A DNA stretch of 64,000 bases from Oligoflexia bacterium (GCA_016715815.1 JADJXN010000006.1:49042-113041), one strand, 5' to 3'. Counted from the first letter of the stretch, positions 26,814-36,255 are shown. Made by a program: numbers and translations. The notes: a model not told the origin generated them from the sequence alone.

Positions 26814-28592
26814 CTAACTATAAAGCTGCTCAATTAGTGCTTTATATTTTTCACCAACAAGTTTGCGCTTAACCTTCATAGAAGGGGTGATTTCTCCGTT
26901 ATCAATAGTCAGCTCATTCTCAAGAACCACAAAATTTTTAATGGTTTCATAGCTGGCTAAATGATTATTAGTTTCTTTAACGGCTTCACGAACTAAATCT
27001 AAAACTTTTTGGTTTTTTGTAAGTGTCACGTAATCTTTTGTGTTAAGGCCCAAGGTTTCAGATACTTTTAATACTTCCTCTGGGTTTAAAGTAATTAAAG
27101 CCACAAGATATTTTTGTTTATCTCCATAAATAGCTACCTGGCTAATAATTTTATTAAGCTTTAATATGCCCTCAATTTTTTGAGGCGCAATCATTTTCCC
27201 ACCAGCCGTTTTAATCATGTCCTTTTTGCGGTCAGTGATTTTTAAAAAATTCTCTTCATCCACAACGCCTATATCCCCTGTGTGAAACCAGCCATTTTCA
27301 AGAGCTTCCGCCGTAGCTTCTGGGTTTTTAAAATATTCTCTAAAATTCTTTTTGGATTTAATTAATATTTCACCATCTTCTGCAATTTTACATTGCACAT
27401 CTCCAATGGGTAAGCCCACAGAGCCAAATTTATACTTATAAGGGTTATTAAAATAAATGCCAGCTGTGGTTTCGGTAAGGCCATATCCTTCTAAAATTAA
27501 AATTCCTGCAGCATGAAAAAACTCAATAATTTCTTTTGAAAGAGGAGCGCTTCCACTAATCATAAAGCGCATGCGGTTACCCATGCGGGCATGAAGTTTT
27601 GCAAAAACCAACTTATGCGCAATTCTGTATTGAATAAGTGTTGCAAAGGGAACCTGTTTTTTTTCTCTTTTGGCCAAACTTATTATAGAGCCAAGTTCTA
27701 CGGCCCAAGAAAATATTTTCTTTTTTAGGTTTGAACCTTCTTCCACTTGAGAAAGTATGCGTGAATAAATTTTTTCAAAAATTCTAGGAACGGCCAGCAT
27801 AAAAGTGGGTTTTATATCACCAAGATTTGCGGCAATACGGTCTATGTTTTCAGCGAAAGCCATCTTCCAGCCAAAGTAAATATGAGCCCACATTTCAACA
27901 CGGCCAAAAATATGTGCAAATGGTAAAAAGGTGAGTGTTGTGTCGCTATCATTAACATCTAATATGGGCTGAAGATCTTCGCATTCTGAAACAATACAAG
28001 AGTGGGGAAGAACGGCTCCCTTGGGTACACCAGTGGTTCCTGAGGTATAAACAATAGTGGCTATTTTATCTAAATTATTTTTTTGAATTTCATTTTTAAA
28101 AAAATCAGGGCTTTGAGATAAAAACTCTGCCCCCTTTTTAAGGGCAGCCTGCCAGGGCAGTGCATTTTTATCATTTGTACTACTCATGCAAATAATGTTT
28201 TTTAAATTTGGAAGCTTTGATTGTATTTGCTTAAGCTTACCAAGCTGAAATTCATCTTCTGCAATGGCTAAAACAGCTTCAGAATTATTTAAAATAAATT
28301 CAACATCTTCAACAATATTGTTTTGATAAAGAGGAACTGTAACAGCCCCAATTCCCAAAATAGCCATGTCACTTACGGCCCACTCATAACGAGTATTACT
28401 CATTATGGCTACGCGATCCCCTTGCTTAACACCTAAGCTTGCAAGGCAGCCAGCTAGCATTTCACTAAGTTTAAAGTAATCGGGCCATGAAATATCATTC
28501 CACTTGCCCTCTCTAAAATAACGTAAAGCCACTTGTGTAGTAGGACGTTTTGATGCCTCTAAAAAGACATGACTAATTGTGCGGTTTTGCAT
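26814..28592 (-). CDS. Long-chain fatty acid--CoA ligase (AMP-binding)
   Basis: 592-residue ANL-superfamily enzyme. Motifs: IVYTSGTTGVPKGAVLPH (AMP/phosphate loop, about residue 180), GYGLTETTAG, WFHTGDIG, DRKKDMIKTAGGKMIAPQKIE with the hinge and catalytic lysine region. The overall form matches the bacterial FAA1-like long-chain acyl-CoA synthetases. It activates fatty acids with ATP and CoA at the inner membrane. Separated by 29 bases from the kinase gene upstream on the same strand, so possibly co-transcribed. Chain length specificity cannot be read. Confidence 0.9.
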   Translation of the reverse strand: MQNRTISHVFLEASKRPTTQVALRYFREGKWNDISWPDYFKLSEMLAGCLASLGVKQGDRVAIMSNTRYEWAVSDMAILGIGAVTVPLYQNNIVEDVEFILNNSEAVLAIAEDEFQLGKLKQIQSKLPNLKNIICMSSTNDKNALPWQAALKKGAEFLSQSPDFFKNEIQKNNLDKIATIVYTSGTTGVPKGAVLPHSCIVSECEDLQPILDVNDSDTTLTFLPFAHIFGRVEMWAHIYFGWKMAFAENIDRIAANLGDIKPTFMLAVPRIFEKIYSRILSQVEEGSNLKKKIFSWAVELGSIISLAKREKKQVPFATLIQYRIAHKLVFAKLHARMGNRMRFMISGSAPLSKEIIEFFHAAGILILEGYGLTETTAGIYFNNPYKYKFGSVGLPIGDVQCKIAEDGEILIKSKKNFREYFKNPEATAEALENGWFHTGDIGVVDEENFLKITDRKKDMIKTAGGKMIAPQKIEGILKLNKIISQVAIYGDKQKYLVALITLNPEEVLKVSETLGLNTKDYVTLTKNQKVLDLVREAVKETNNHLASYETIKNFVVLENELTIDNGEITPSMKVKRKLVGEKYKALIEQLYS

Positions 28593-28621
28593 ATTTCACC
28601 CCTTGATATGAAATATGTAAC

Positions 28622-30484
28622 TTATTTTTTCTTTCTTGGAAAGAGGCGAATAGTTTTTATTGTATCAGCACGAACTGTTACCTGAATTTGGTCCTGGGTA
28701 TTAGAATAGGGATTAGATGCAATAATTCTAATAGGTTTATCTGCGGGCACTGGGTAGCGTTTTATGGGGCTTTTTTCAGCAAGTTTTTGCCCATTAATAT
28801 AAATATCAGAAGTTGAGGGCTGAACCTCTATATCTAAGTAGCCAAAATTAGCTTTTTGAAGCGTTGCCCTAAATTCATCTGGGTTTTTTGAGGCAATAAA
28901 ATCTTTTGTGTAAACAAGGTAGCCATCTCTACGCAGGGAAAGAGTGGATTGCTTATTAAGAGGCAAATTAATTTCCGCAGGTGTTGTACCCACAACAAGA
29001 TTATTTACTGTAATTTGTGCGCCGGCAGGAAAGCTATTAACAAAAACTCTTACTGTCTCCACTGGTGGTGGAACTTGTGTGGCTTTTGAAGCTTGAGTGT
29101 TTGTAATAGTAGGTTTGTTATTTAATACTTTTGCTGCTATTTCAAAAAACTTTTCTGGTTTTGTTAAAAATAAAAATGAGCCCACGCCTACAAGGGCGAG
29201 TGCTGCAATAGTAAAAAAACTTCCCATAAAAGAGCTTTGCTTGTTTTTACTTTGTGTAACAGCTGAGCGAATAGAGTTGTAGCTACCTTGCGAAATAATT
29301 TTTTGAGGTTGTTTTGTATCTAAAGATTTTCTTACAAGCTCCCCCTTATCAACTTTTATGTCAAAGCTTTTAATACTTTCATTGGCGCTTTCAAGTACTA
29401 AATTATTGGGTGCCCCTGTCTCAGTGTAAGTAGTGGTTTTAGTGGCATCATTAACATATTGTGTTTTTTCTCCTCCTTGTGCGCTTGCGAATTGGCTAAA
29501 GTTTATATTGGCAAATTCTACTACCTTTTTTCTGTCTTCAATGATGTCATCTTTAAAAATAGTTTTAGTAAATAAACTTAAATCTTGAGGGTTAAATTCG
29601 GGATTAATTTTATATAAAAAACGACTTAGATCACGGCTTAACTCTTGTGCTGTTTGGTAGCGAAGGCTTCTATCACGGGCTAGGGCCTTATTAGTTATTT
29701 TTTCAAGATCTTCATGAATGTTAGGATTAATTTTTCTAATAGATGGGATTTGGCACTCTCTAATTTTCCTTATGGTGTTAACCTCATTATTAGCAACAAA
29801 TAATCTCTCCCCTGTTAAAAGCTCCCACAGCACGATCCCTGTAGAGAAAATATCAGTTCGTGCATCTAAATCTGCGCCTTCAGCCTGTTCAGGGCTCATG
29901 TAGCCAAATTTACCTTTTAGCGTGCCCGCTCTGGTGCTTTCAATTTTGCTTTCTGCTTTTGCAATACCAAAATCAACAACTTTTACTTCACCTTCATAAC
30001 TGATCATGATGTTTTGAGGGCTCATATCTCTATGAATAATATTAAGTGGTTTGGCAGAATTCTTATCTGTGCAGCGGTGAGCGTAATCAAGCCCTGAAGC
30101 CACTTGTGACACAATGTAAACACATTGTTCAATGGTGAGAGATTTTTGGATTTTTGTGCACCTTGAGAGAACTTGGCGTAAATTTTTTCCGTCAATAAAC
30201 TCCATAGTTAAATAAAACTGGTTATGCTCTTCGCCAAACTCATAAATTTGACAAATATTGGCTTGGGTTAAATTAACAGCAATTTTGGCCTCGTTTTTAA
30301 ACATTTCAATAAATTCTGCATGGGAAGAATATTGGGGAAGGATGCGTTTTATGGCAATGATCTTACCAATGCCATCAGCCCCGGGGGCTTTAGCACGGTA
30401 AACCTCGGCCATACCGCCCATGGCGATTTTATCTAGCAAAATAAATTTGCCAAACAACTCAGGTTTTAGCGACACTGTAGACAT
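28622..30484 (-). CDS. Ser/Thr protein kinase with transmembrane segment and PEGA domain
   Basis: 620 residues from ATG 30484, which has a GAGAG ribosome site; a TTG at 30526 would only add a tail. An N-terminal Hanks kinase domain (about 10-280) has the glycine loop KIAMGGMAEVYRA, AIKRI lysine, HRDMSPQN catalytic loop, VDFGIAK and GYMSPEQ, so it should be active. A linker with Thr/Ser-rich stretches is followed by a membrane segment (FFTIAALALVGVGSFLFL), then a PEGA repeat region (RVFVNSFPAGAQITVNN ... GTTPAEINLP; DIEVQPSTSDIYING). The kinase is cytoplasmic and the PEGA part is periplasmic. Divergent from coaE. Confidence 0.92.
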   Translation of the reverse strand: MSTVSLKPELFGKFILLDKIAMGGMAEVYRAKAPGADGIGKIIAIKRILPQYSSHAEFIEMFKNEAKIAVNLTQANICQIYEFGEEHNQFYLTMEFIDGKNLRQVLSRCTKIQKSLTIEQCVYIVSQVASGLDYAHRCTDKNSAKPLNIIHRDMSPQNIMISYEGEVKVVDFGIAKAESKIESTRAGTLKGKFGYMSPEQAEGADLDARTDIFSTGIVLWELLTGERLFVANNEVNTIRKIRECQIPSIRKINPNIHEDLEKITNKALARDRSLRYQTAQELSRDLSRFLYKINPEFNPQDLSLFTKTIFKDDIIEDRKKVVEFANINFSQFASAQGGEKTQYVNDATKTTTYTETGAPNNLVLESANESIKSFDIKVDKGELVRKSLDTKQPQKIISQGSYNSIRSAVTQSKNKQSSFMGSFFTIAALALVGVGSFLFLTKPEKFFEIAAKVLNNKPTITNTQASKATQVPPPVETVRVFVNSFPAGAQITVNNLVVGTTPAEINLPLNKQSTLSLRRDGYLVYTKDFIASKNPDEFRATLQKANFGYLDIEVQPSTSDIYINGQKLAEKSPIKRYPVPADKPIRIIASNPYSNTQDQIQVTVRADTIKTIRLFPRKKK

Positions 30485-30543
30485 AATCTCTCTTATGTAT
30501 TTCGACATAAGAGAGGAAAATCTCAAACAAAAAGGCAGCTTTT

Positions 30544-31131
30544 ATGAAATGGATTGGAATAACTGGCGGTATAGCAACAGGGAAGTCTACAGTATCAAAA
30601 ATGCTACAGGACCTTGGTGAAGTTGTGATCGATGCAGACCTTTTGGCAAAAGAAGTAGTGCAGCCAGAAAGCTTTGGTCTTAATGCTGTAGTAACCTACT
30701 TTGGACCAGAAGTACTAAAAAAATCTGGAGAGCTTGATAGAAAAAAAATGGCTGAAATTGTTTTTAAAGATCCAACACAAAGAACGTTACTTGAAAATAT
30801 TTTGCACCCGCTCATTCAGTGGCGTTCCCTTCAAGAGCGTGAGGTTTTACAACACAGTGGCAAAGTAAAGGCATTTTATGATGCTGCTTTAATTTATGAG
30901 AAAAATCTTCAATCACGTTTTGATGCCATTATTGTTGTTGTTGCAAATCAAGATGTGCAAAAAAAAAGATTAATGGAAAGAAATAAACTTACCCCCGTAC
31001 AAGCTCAAAAAATTATTGAATCCCAATGGCCGCTCTTAAAAAAAGCAGAGCAAGCAAAATATGTTATTGATAACAATGGCACAATTAACGAAACAAAAAA
31101 GCAGCTAGTGAGTATTTTAAAAGAAATTTAA
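30544..31131 (+). CDS. coaE: Dephospho-CoA kinase
   Basis: Last step of coenzyme A synthesis. 195 residues, with the Walker A loop GITGGIATGKSTVSKML at the N-terminus, VIDADLLAKEVVQP (substrate aspartate), the ILHPLIQ segment and the lid region RLMERNKLTPVQAQKII, all family features. The start is the ATG at 30544. Overlaps the convergent barrel gene by four bases. Confidence 0.94.
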   Translation: MKWIGITGGIATGKSTVSKMLQDLGEVVIDADLLAKEVVQPESFGLNAVVTYFGPEVLKKSGELDRKKMAEIVFKDPTQRTLLENILHPLIQWRSLQEREVLQHSGKVKAFYDAALIYEKNLQSRFDAIIVVVANQDVQKKRLMERNKLTPVQAQKIIESQWPLLKKAEQAKYVIDNNGTINETKKQLVSILKEI

Positions 31132-31703
31132 AAACTTAAAGAATAACCCATAAGTGCAGCTACAAAACTTTGAGTTGAGATTGTAGCTCCTGCAAAGGCC
31201 TCAAGTCTAAGTGATGTATGCTGCGTAAAGCTCCACTCAAGGCCTGTTCCAAGTTGTGCAAATAATCTTCCCCAAGAAAGAACAACTCCAGCATTATCAT
31301 TTGGTAAAATAACTAAGCCCAAGCCAGCATTAACAAAGGGTCTGAGCTTTTCACTAATGCGTGAACTCCATCTTCCCATAAACCGAAGGTGTCCCTCTTG
31401 AGAGGCAAAAATATCAAAACTTGACTCAAAATGAAATCTTGTCTGACTTGGAAATGTGTAAGTTAAACCCCAAAGGCCATAAATTACGCTGGCCTCAGAA
31501 GTTAGGTTATAAATAGCTCCACCATAAATACAAATTGATTGGGTATCAGTGAAGAAAAAATCTGCTTTGTCTGTTTTTTGGTTTTGTGCTGTTTTATCAA
31601 TCTCAACAAGCCTTTTGGTAGCAATAGGCTCAGCACTTTCGTCTTCTTTCGGTGCTGCAAGTAACAGATGAGGTAACAAAAAAATCAAAAAAATGGTTTT
31701 CAT
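31128..31703 (-). CDS. Small outer-membrane beta-barrel protein, unknown
   Basis: From the ATG at 31703, 191 residues with signal MKTIFLIFLLPHLLLA. An acidic/polar N-terminal stretch is followed by strands such as SVIYGLWGLTYTFPSQTRFHFESSF, RPFVNAGLGLVIL, LFAQLGTGLEWSF, SLRLEAFAGATI, ending ALMGYSLSF with a terminal Phe as expected for a BAM substrate. No family recognised. The longer frame to 31745 has no signal at its start and is not preferred. Confidence 0.68.
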   Translation of the reverse strand: MKTIFLIFLLPHLLLAAPKEDESAEPIATKRLVEIDKTAQNQKTDKADFFFTDTQSICIYGGAIYNLTSEASVIYGLWGLTYTFPSQTRFHFESSFDIFASQEGHLRFMGRWSSRISEKLRPFVNAGLGLVILPNDNAGVVLSWGRLFAQLGTGLEWSFTQHTSLRLEAFAGATISTQSFVAALMGYSLSF

Positions 31704-31771
31704 TAATTTAGAGTGTAGCCTAATGCGCCATGTTGTGGCTAACATTATTAGAGAATTCCAATGGAGGAAAA

Positions 31772-32902
31772 ATGAAATTTTGGATTTTAGTCTTATCGCT
31801 TCTTTCTACAAGCACAAGTCATGCAGTTCAAAGTAGTTATCTTCACCAACCATATCTTTCTGTTCGGGCTATGGGTGCAGGTGGTGCTTTTACTGCGGTT
31901 GAGGACACCCATGAGTCTATGTTTTTTAACCCAGCTCTTTTAATGAGAAAAGAAGAGGCAGATCTGAATTTTGGAATTAAAGTCGGTGCCACACCATCAA
32001 TACTTGCTTTAATGGGAGATATTTCTAGTGCTGGTTCTAACTCTACCAATATGCAAAATGTTTTAATTAGAAATATGGGAAGCCACTACGCCAGCCGTGT
32101 TTCTTTAGGAATGATTTGGTCACGTCCCGGCTGGGGTATTGCATTTATTCCTCTTGATTTAACTTTAGAGGCTGATGTTCGAAGTGCCGGTGGGGCCACA
32201 GTTGGCGTACAAGCCTATCAAGATACAACTGTACAATTCAGCAAAGCCTGGAATTTAAATGAGGATAAAACTTTTAATCTAGGTGTTAGCCCTAAGCTTG
32301 TTTACCGCGCTTATTTTGAAAAAGATGTTACAGTTTTAGATTTAATAGATAGCCCAAGTTTAATTCAAATGTCAGATGCCCAAGAAGGCTTAACTTTTGA
32401 TACAGATGTGGGTGTCATGTACATGGTAGCACCACCTGAGAGTGGTTTTTTTAAGTGGCTTAAATATGCTAAACCCACTTTTTCTTTAACTATCAGAAAC
32501 CTTTTAGACTTTGGCTTTAAAACAAATTTAAAACTTTATAGCAGGCAATCTTCAATTGCTTCGGCAACTTTAGAGAGAAGAATTGATCTTGGCTCCCGTT
32601 GGGATTTACCTGAGTTTTGGGTGTTCAAACCCCGTGTGATGATTGATGGACGTGACATGCTTGCACGCTATGCTAGCTTTAAAAAATCCCTTCATGTGGG
32701 AACAGAACTTGTATGGAAAGCTTTTGGTTGGTTGCATGGAAGTTATGCTTTGGGTCTTTCACAAGGTTATTTAACTTTTGGTATTAATGCTCAAGCCTCA
32801 GCTTTTAGATTAGAGCTTGCTTCTTACTCAGAGGAAGTGGGGACTAGCGATGCTCCTCGAGAAAGCCGCCGTTACATTGCAAATATAAGCTTAGATTTTT
32901 AA
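31772..32902 (+). CDS. PorV-like outer-membrane protein, paralogue A
   Basis: 376 residues from ATG 31772, with a good GGAGG ribosome site. Signal MKFWILVLSLLSTSTSHA. The N-terminal block RAMGAGGAFTAVEDTHESMFFNPALL is the hallmark of the FadL-related PorV/UPF0164 barrels, and the rest is strand-rich. The C-terminus ASYSEEVGTSDAPRESRRY ... SLDF shares a motif with two paralogues at 32910-34043 and 34982-36088. PorV-type barrels shuttle or anchor secreted cargo in other bacteria; that role is not shown here. Confidence 0.78.
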   Translation: MKFWILVLSLLSTSTSHAVQSSYLHQPYLSVRAMGAGGAFTAVEDTHESMFFNPALLMRKEEADLNFGIKVGATPSILALMGDISSAGSNSTNMQNVLIRNMGSHYASRVSLGMIWSRPGWGIAFIPLDLTLEADVRSAGGATVGVQAYQDTTVQFSKAWNLNEDKTFNLGVSPKLVYRAYFEKDVTVLDLIDSPSLIQMSDAQEGLTFDTDVGVMYMVAPPESGFFKWLKYAKPTFSLTIRNLLDFGFKTNLKLYSRQSSIASATLERRIDLGSRWDLPEFWVFKPRVMIDGRDMLARYASFKKSLHVGTELVWKAFGWLHGSYALGLSQGYLTFGINAQASAFRLELASYSEEVGTSDAPRESRRYIANISLDF

Positions 32903-32909
32903 ACATTAT

Positions 32910-34043
32910 CTAACGTCTTTGAAATTTAAGTGGGCGTCTGGATCTTGCGCCATTTTCTGCAGAGTCACCGCCAAGATTTACATCCATACTTAAATCAATA
33001 GTGAGTGTGACAAAATATCTTCTATCTTCTGTTTGGCCTGGGTACTCGCCAACCTCTACACCGTAGGAAGCAAAATCAATATTTAAATAGCCAAGGTTAA
33101 GACTTGCTCCATAGGTTAAATATCCTTGGTTAGTTCCACCACGAACGGCAAAACCTGGGAACTCAACTTCTAATCCGCCGTGAAGCTTTTTTCCAATTTG
33201 CTCACTAAAAAGTGAGTAGTGTTTAAATTCAACAGCACCGCGTAGTCTTGTAAGGGCGATATCAGCAGTTACACCAAAGGCGTAGGTAATATTATTTTCA
33301 ATAGGTGGTATCTCAATAACATTTGAAGGGCTTGAAGTTGCTGTAAATTTTGTTTGTCCTATGTCTTGCCACACAAATGCAAATGTTGGCTTGATAGGCG
33401 TGGGAAGCTCAATCATTAAGCCTGTATCAATACCCCAACCAGTGCTGATTGCACCTAAAAGAGAATTGGCATTAAGATTATTTAAAGTAACTAGAGTAGC
33501 AGGAGTGATTGGAATGCTTCCACCGTAGCGAACAATTCTTTTTCCAACCACACCAAATCTTAAAATATTTGGTACTAAGCTAAAACCAAAACCAGAAATA
33601 AGGCCGAAATCATTTACAATGTTCATATTGGTGTTAATGTAAGAGGGGTTTCTAACGTTAATATTAATATTTAAATTATCATAAGCGGCAAAGGCAAAAT
33701 GTCTCATAGAAAATGCTAACGAGTCAGATAAATTAGCCATAACTTGGCGGCCAGTGAGTTGGTTGATGATAGTAGGAATACTTGCGCCGCTTAAACTATT
33801 TACTAAATTCATAATATCTAAGGCATCAGTACCTACTTGTAGATCTAGTACTGTTAAATGCATTCCTCTAATTTTATCTATAGCTGCTGGGTTAAACCAC
33901 AAAGCATTGTGATCATCAACAAAAGGAGCAAAGACGTTACCCATTCCAAGGGCTCTGGTATTATAATAATTTTCTAAAATTTCTCCGCCTTGAGCTTTAT
34001 TACTTAAAGAAATAATAAGCAAAAAGGAAAATAAAATCTTCAT
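32910..34043 (-). CDS. PorV-like outer-membrane protein, paralogue B
   Basis: 377 residues from ATG 34043, which overlaps the stop of the upstream lipoprotein gene (ATGA); the frame's TTG at 34049 is not preferred. Signal MKILFSFLLIISLSNKAQG. The N-terminal block TRALGMGNVFAPFVDDHNALWFNPAAI matches paralogue A, and the C-terminal motif ASYGVEVGEYPGQTEDRRY matches both others, but then a short Asn/Arg-rich tail (to PLKFQRR) follows the last strand, so the usual terminal aromatic residue is not at the end. Probably translated together with the lipoprotein. Confidence 0.78.
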   Translation of the reverse strand: MKILFSFLLIISLSNKAQGGEILENYYNTRALGMGNVFAPFVDDHNALWFNPAAIDKIRGMHLTVLDLQVGTDALDIMNLVNSLSGASIPTIINQLTGRQVMANLSDSLAFSMRHFAFAAYDNLNININVRNPSYINTNMNIVNDFGLISGFGFSLVPNILRFGVVGKRIVRYGGSIPITPATLVTLNNLNANSLLGAISTGWGIDTGLMIELPTPIKPTFAFVWQDIGQTKFTATSSPSNVIEIPPIENNITYAFGVTADIALTRLRGAVEFKHYSLFSEQIGKKLHGGLEVEFPGFAVRGGTNQGYLTYGASLNLGYLNIDFASYGVEVGEYPGQTEDRRYFVTLTIDLSMDVNLGGDSAENGARSRRPLKFQRR

Positions 34044-34930
34044 GGGCAAATAGGTGAGGCTGTGGCGGTGTTATTAGGGCAGCAACCAGGGATTCCGCAA
34101 CCTGTGTCTACTGTTGGGTCAATTGGTGTTGTTGAAAGTTGGCAATAAGGATCATTCGTCGGTGCTGCAAGGCCAATTCCTAAATTGGATTCACCAGCTA
34201 GAGTTTTTCCGACCTGAATTCCTGCAGCATCCACATCTGATACTTGTTTCATGGCGCAAACTGCTGGAAATGGTGTGCAAAAATTTGTTTGAATATCGCT
34301 TAAGGTTGAACCAGCCAGACTTGTTCCGGTTACAGTTAAAATATCAATAATATTTCCAATACCTGTGGCAATGTGGGCTCCTTGTGTGGCTGTTAAATCA
34401 GTACAGTTTTCATAGGTAGCATCCACTGCCCCATCCCCATCTAAATCTCCGGTTCCAGCTAAAAGAGTTCCAATTTTTGCAAATTCAATAAATAATAAAA
34501 ATATATTTTCATCTGCAGTTCTGTCTGCGGCATCAACAGAAATAGTTTGCATTATTCCTTCGGCAATGACTTGTTTGTCAAAATCAGCGGTTGTTTTTCC
34601 TTTAAAGGCATCCATTAAAAAAGCAAACAAAGTGGAAGAACCCATATTCCCTAAAGATGTAAAAAGTGTGACGGTATTAAGCCCGCCCCAACCTGCATAG
34701 GCACTAGCTAAAATAACTTTATTAGCTCTTAAGGCTTGTCCACCTGGTGATAAAAGTTGCCACTTATTTATGGCGTCAGTCCACATTTGCCGGTCAATAA
34801 ATTTTTTTACATCTTCAATAATGGCTTCATCAGAATTTTTATTAGAAAGGTCTCCGAACATATTGCAGCCGCCGCCATTGGTTAAGCCAATACAGATGAC
34901 TAGAAAAAGAAAAACAATATGTCTTTTCAT
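34040..34930 (-). CDS. Probable lipoprotein with a calcium-loop-like segment
   Basis: 296 residues starting MKRHIVFLFLVICIGLTNGGGC. The Cys is preceded by Gly-Gly-Gly, so the lipobox is not canonical and lipidation is uncertain. The N-terminal half is helical (EDVKKFIDRQMWTDAINKWQLLSPGG). GDLDGDGAVDATYENC looks like a DxDxDG calcium loop. The C-terminus is Cys-rich (CGIPGCCPNN ... ICP). No known family. Located between two PorV-like genes with a four-base overlap to the downstream one, so the product may work with these barrels. Confidence 0.7.
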   Translation of the reverse strand: MKRHIVFLFLVICIGLTNGGGCNMFGDLSNKNSDEAIIEDVKKFIDRQMWTDAINKWQLLSPGGQALRANKVILASAYAGWGGLNTVTLFTSLGNMGSSTLFAFLMDAFKGKTTADFDKQVIAEGIMQTISVDAADRTADENIFLLFIEFAKIGTLLAGTGDLDGDGAVDATYENCTDLTATQGAHIATGIGNIIDILTVTGTSLAGSTLSDIQTNFCTPFPAVCAMKQVSDVDAAGIQVGKTLAGESNLGIGLAAPTNDPYCQLSTTPIDPTVDTGCGIPGCCPNNTATASPICP

Positions 34931-34981
34931 ATATTTAAATTCTACTCTGAAATTTTATATTTTTTGCGTCAAATGGTTGAC

Positions 34982-36088
34982 TTAAAACCTAAACCCATAC
35001 ATAAAAATAAACCTTCTATCCTCACGATAGCTTGGGTAAGTTCCAATTTCCTCGCCGTAAGTCGCAAGTTGTAACTGTTGCCTGTCAAATGACATTTCTA
35101 ACCCGGCGGTATAGTAGCGTTGGTTCATTCCGGCTCTTAGATAAATAAAATCAGAAAAGTTAACTTCTAAACCAGTGTGAATGCGGCGGTAAATATCTTG
35201 AGATTCTGGATTTTGAGCATCTCTCCACTCAACAGTAAAACTTGTTCTTGTTGTTTTTCCGTCATAAGGGAAAACAGAAATACCAACATCCACACTTTGG
35301 TATTGATCGTTTGGTTTATTTCCAGTGGGGTAAAAGTAGCCATTACCCATGCTAAATTTAGTATTACCCACATCGTGGGCCACTATTGCTAAAGTGGGAA
35401 GCCATGCCCAAGGGGCTGTCATAATTACCCCTAAATCCCAACCGATGCCTGTGCCTTCACGGGCTATATTGTTTAAAGTAAGTCCGGTTGAACCAGCTGT
35501 GACAGTTTGAGATACTTCTACTCTATTTAAAATTTTTCCAGAAATCCCAATTTTTAATCTTCCCTCTAAAAGTCTAAAGCAATAACCGAGGACAAGGCCA
35601 ATATCGTTTTTATAATCAAGTTGAACCAGGCCCGTGTTTGTGGTGTATTCTGCAGTGGATGTGTAGTTGGCAAGCAGGCCAAATCCAAAATTTGTTGTGA
35701 CAAAAGCTGGTAGAATTTGAAGCTTCATGTGCATGGGTTTATCAGGGTTTCTTAGAGCTAAATCATGCATGGCTTGTGGGTTTAAAAATGCAGTGACTGC
35801 AGAGTAGTTTGCACCTATGGCAGAGACAGTTTCATAGTTTGTTTCAATTTCTGGGTTTACAAGAGCAACGTAGCCACCTCTGAGTTTTCCAAGGCCCGCG
35901 GGGTTTAAAAATAAAGCACTTTCATCGTTAACAGTGGCAACAGCTGCGCCGCCCATGGATTGGGCGCGTACATTTCGAAAAAACGGTTTTGATTCCGCTG
36001 CCAGCGTTTGCAGAGTTTGAAATTGTGTTAGGAAAAAAACAGCTATAGAAATTAAAACCGTTTTTCTTCCTTGAAAAAGAGTTTCCAT
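34982..36088 (-). CDS. PorV-like outer-membrane protein, paralogue C
   Basis: 368 residues. Signal METLFQGRKTVLISIAVFF...TLAA, with a longer n-region than its paralogues. RAQSMGGAAVATVNDESALFLNPAGLGKLRGG is the conserved N-terminal block, and ATYGEEIGTYPSYREDRR near the end matches paralogues A and B. It ends FMYGFRF with a terminal Phe. It lies 51 bases upstream of the lipoprotein gene on the same strand; the three genes C, lipoprotein, B are likely one operon. Confidence 0.78.
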   Translation of the reverse strand: METLFQGRKTVLISIAVFFLTQFQTLQTLAAESKPFFRNVRAQSMGGAAVATVNDESALFLNPAGLGKLRGGYVALVNPEIETNYETVSAIGANYSAVTAFLNPQAMHDLALRNPDKPMHMKLQILPAFVTTNFGFGLLANYTSTAEYTTNTGLVQLDYKNDIGLVLGYCFRLLEGRLKIGISGKILNRVEVSQTVTAGSTGLTLNNIAREGTGIGWDLGVIMTAPWAWLPTLAIVAHDVGNTKFSMGNGYFYPTGNKPNDQYQSVDVGISVFPYDGKTTRTSFTVEWRDAQNPESQDIYRRIHTGLEVNFSDFIYLRAGMNQRYYTAGLEMSFDRQQLQLATYGEEIGTYPSYREDRRFIFMYGFRF

Positions 36089-36181
36089 ATAGTGCTTTTC
36101 GGACTTCTTAAGATAAGCTTAATAAGACCAAGGTAGGTACGCCCCCTAAAATGGTAGCAATTACGTGTTAGACGCGACGCC

Positions 36182-36210
36182 TTACCAAAAACCGGCTGAC
36201 GCCTTTTGGG
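36182..36210. repeat. Short palindromic repeat, family copy 3 (GC-rich variant)
   Basis: TTACCAAAA at 36182-36190, 13 bases, TTTTGG at 36204-36209. The outer framework and the 13-base spacing match the copies at 8616-8643 and 45817-45844. The inner 13 bases (ACCGGCTGACGCC) match copy 1 at 7 of 13 positions, most differences being transitions. GACGCCTT occurs twice around it (36177 and 36199). It lies between paralogue C and the divergent lipoprotein gene. Confidence 0.6.
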
Positions 36211-36255
36211 GATTTCATGTTAGTATTTAAAATATTTTAAAAATTGGAGCAAATA

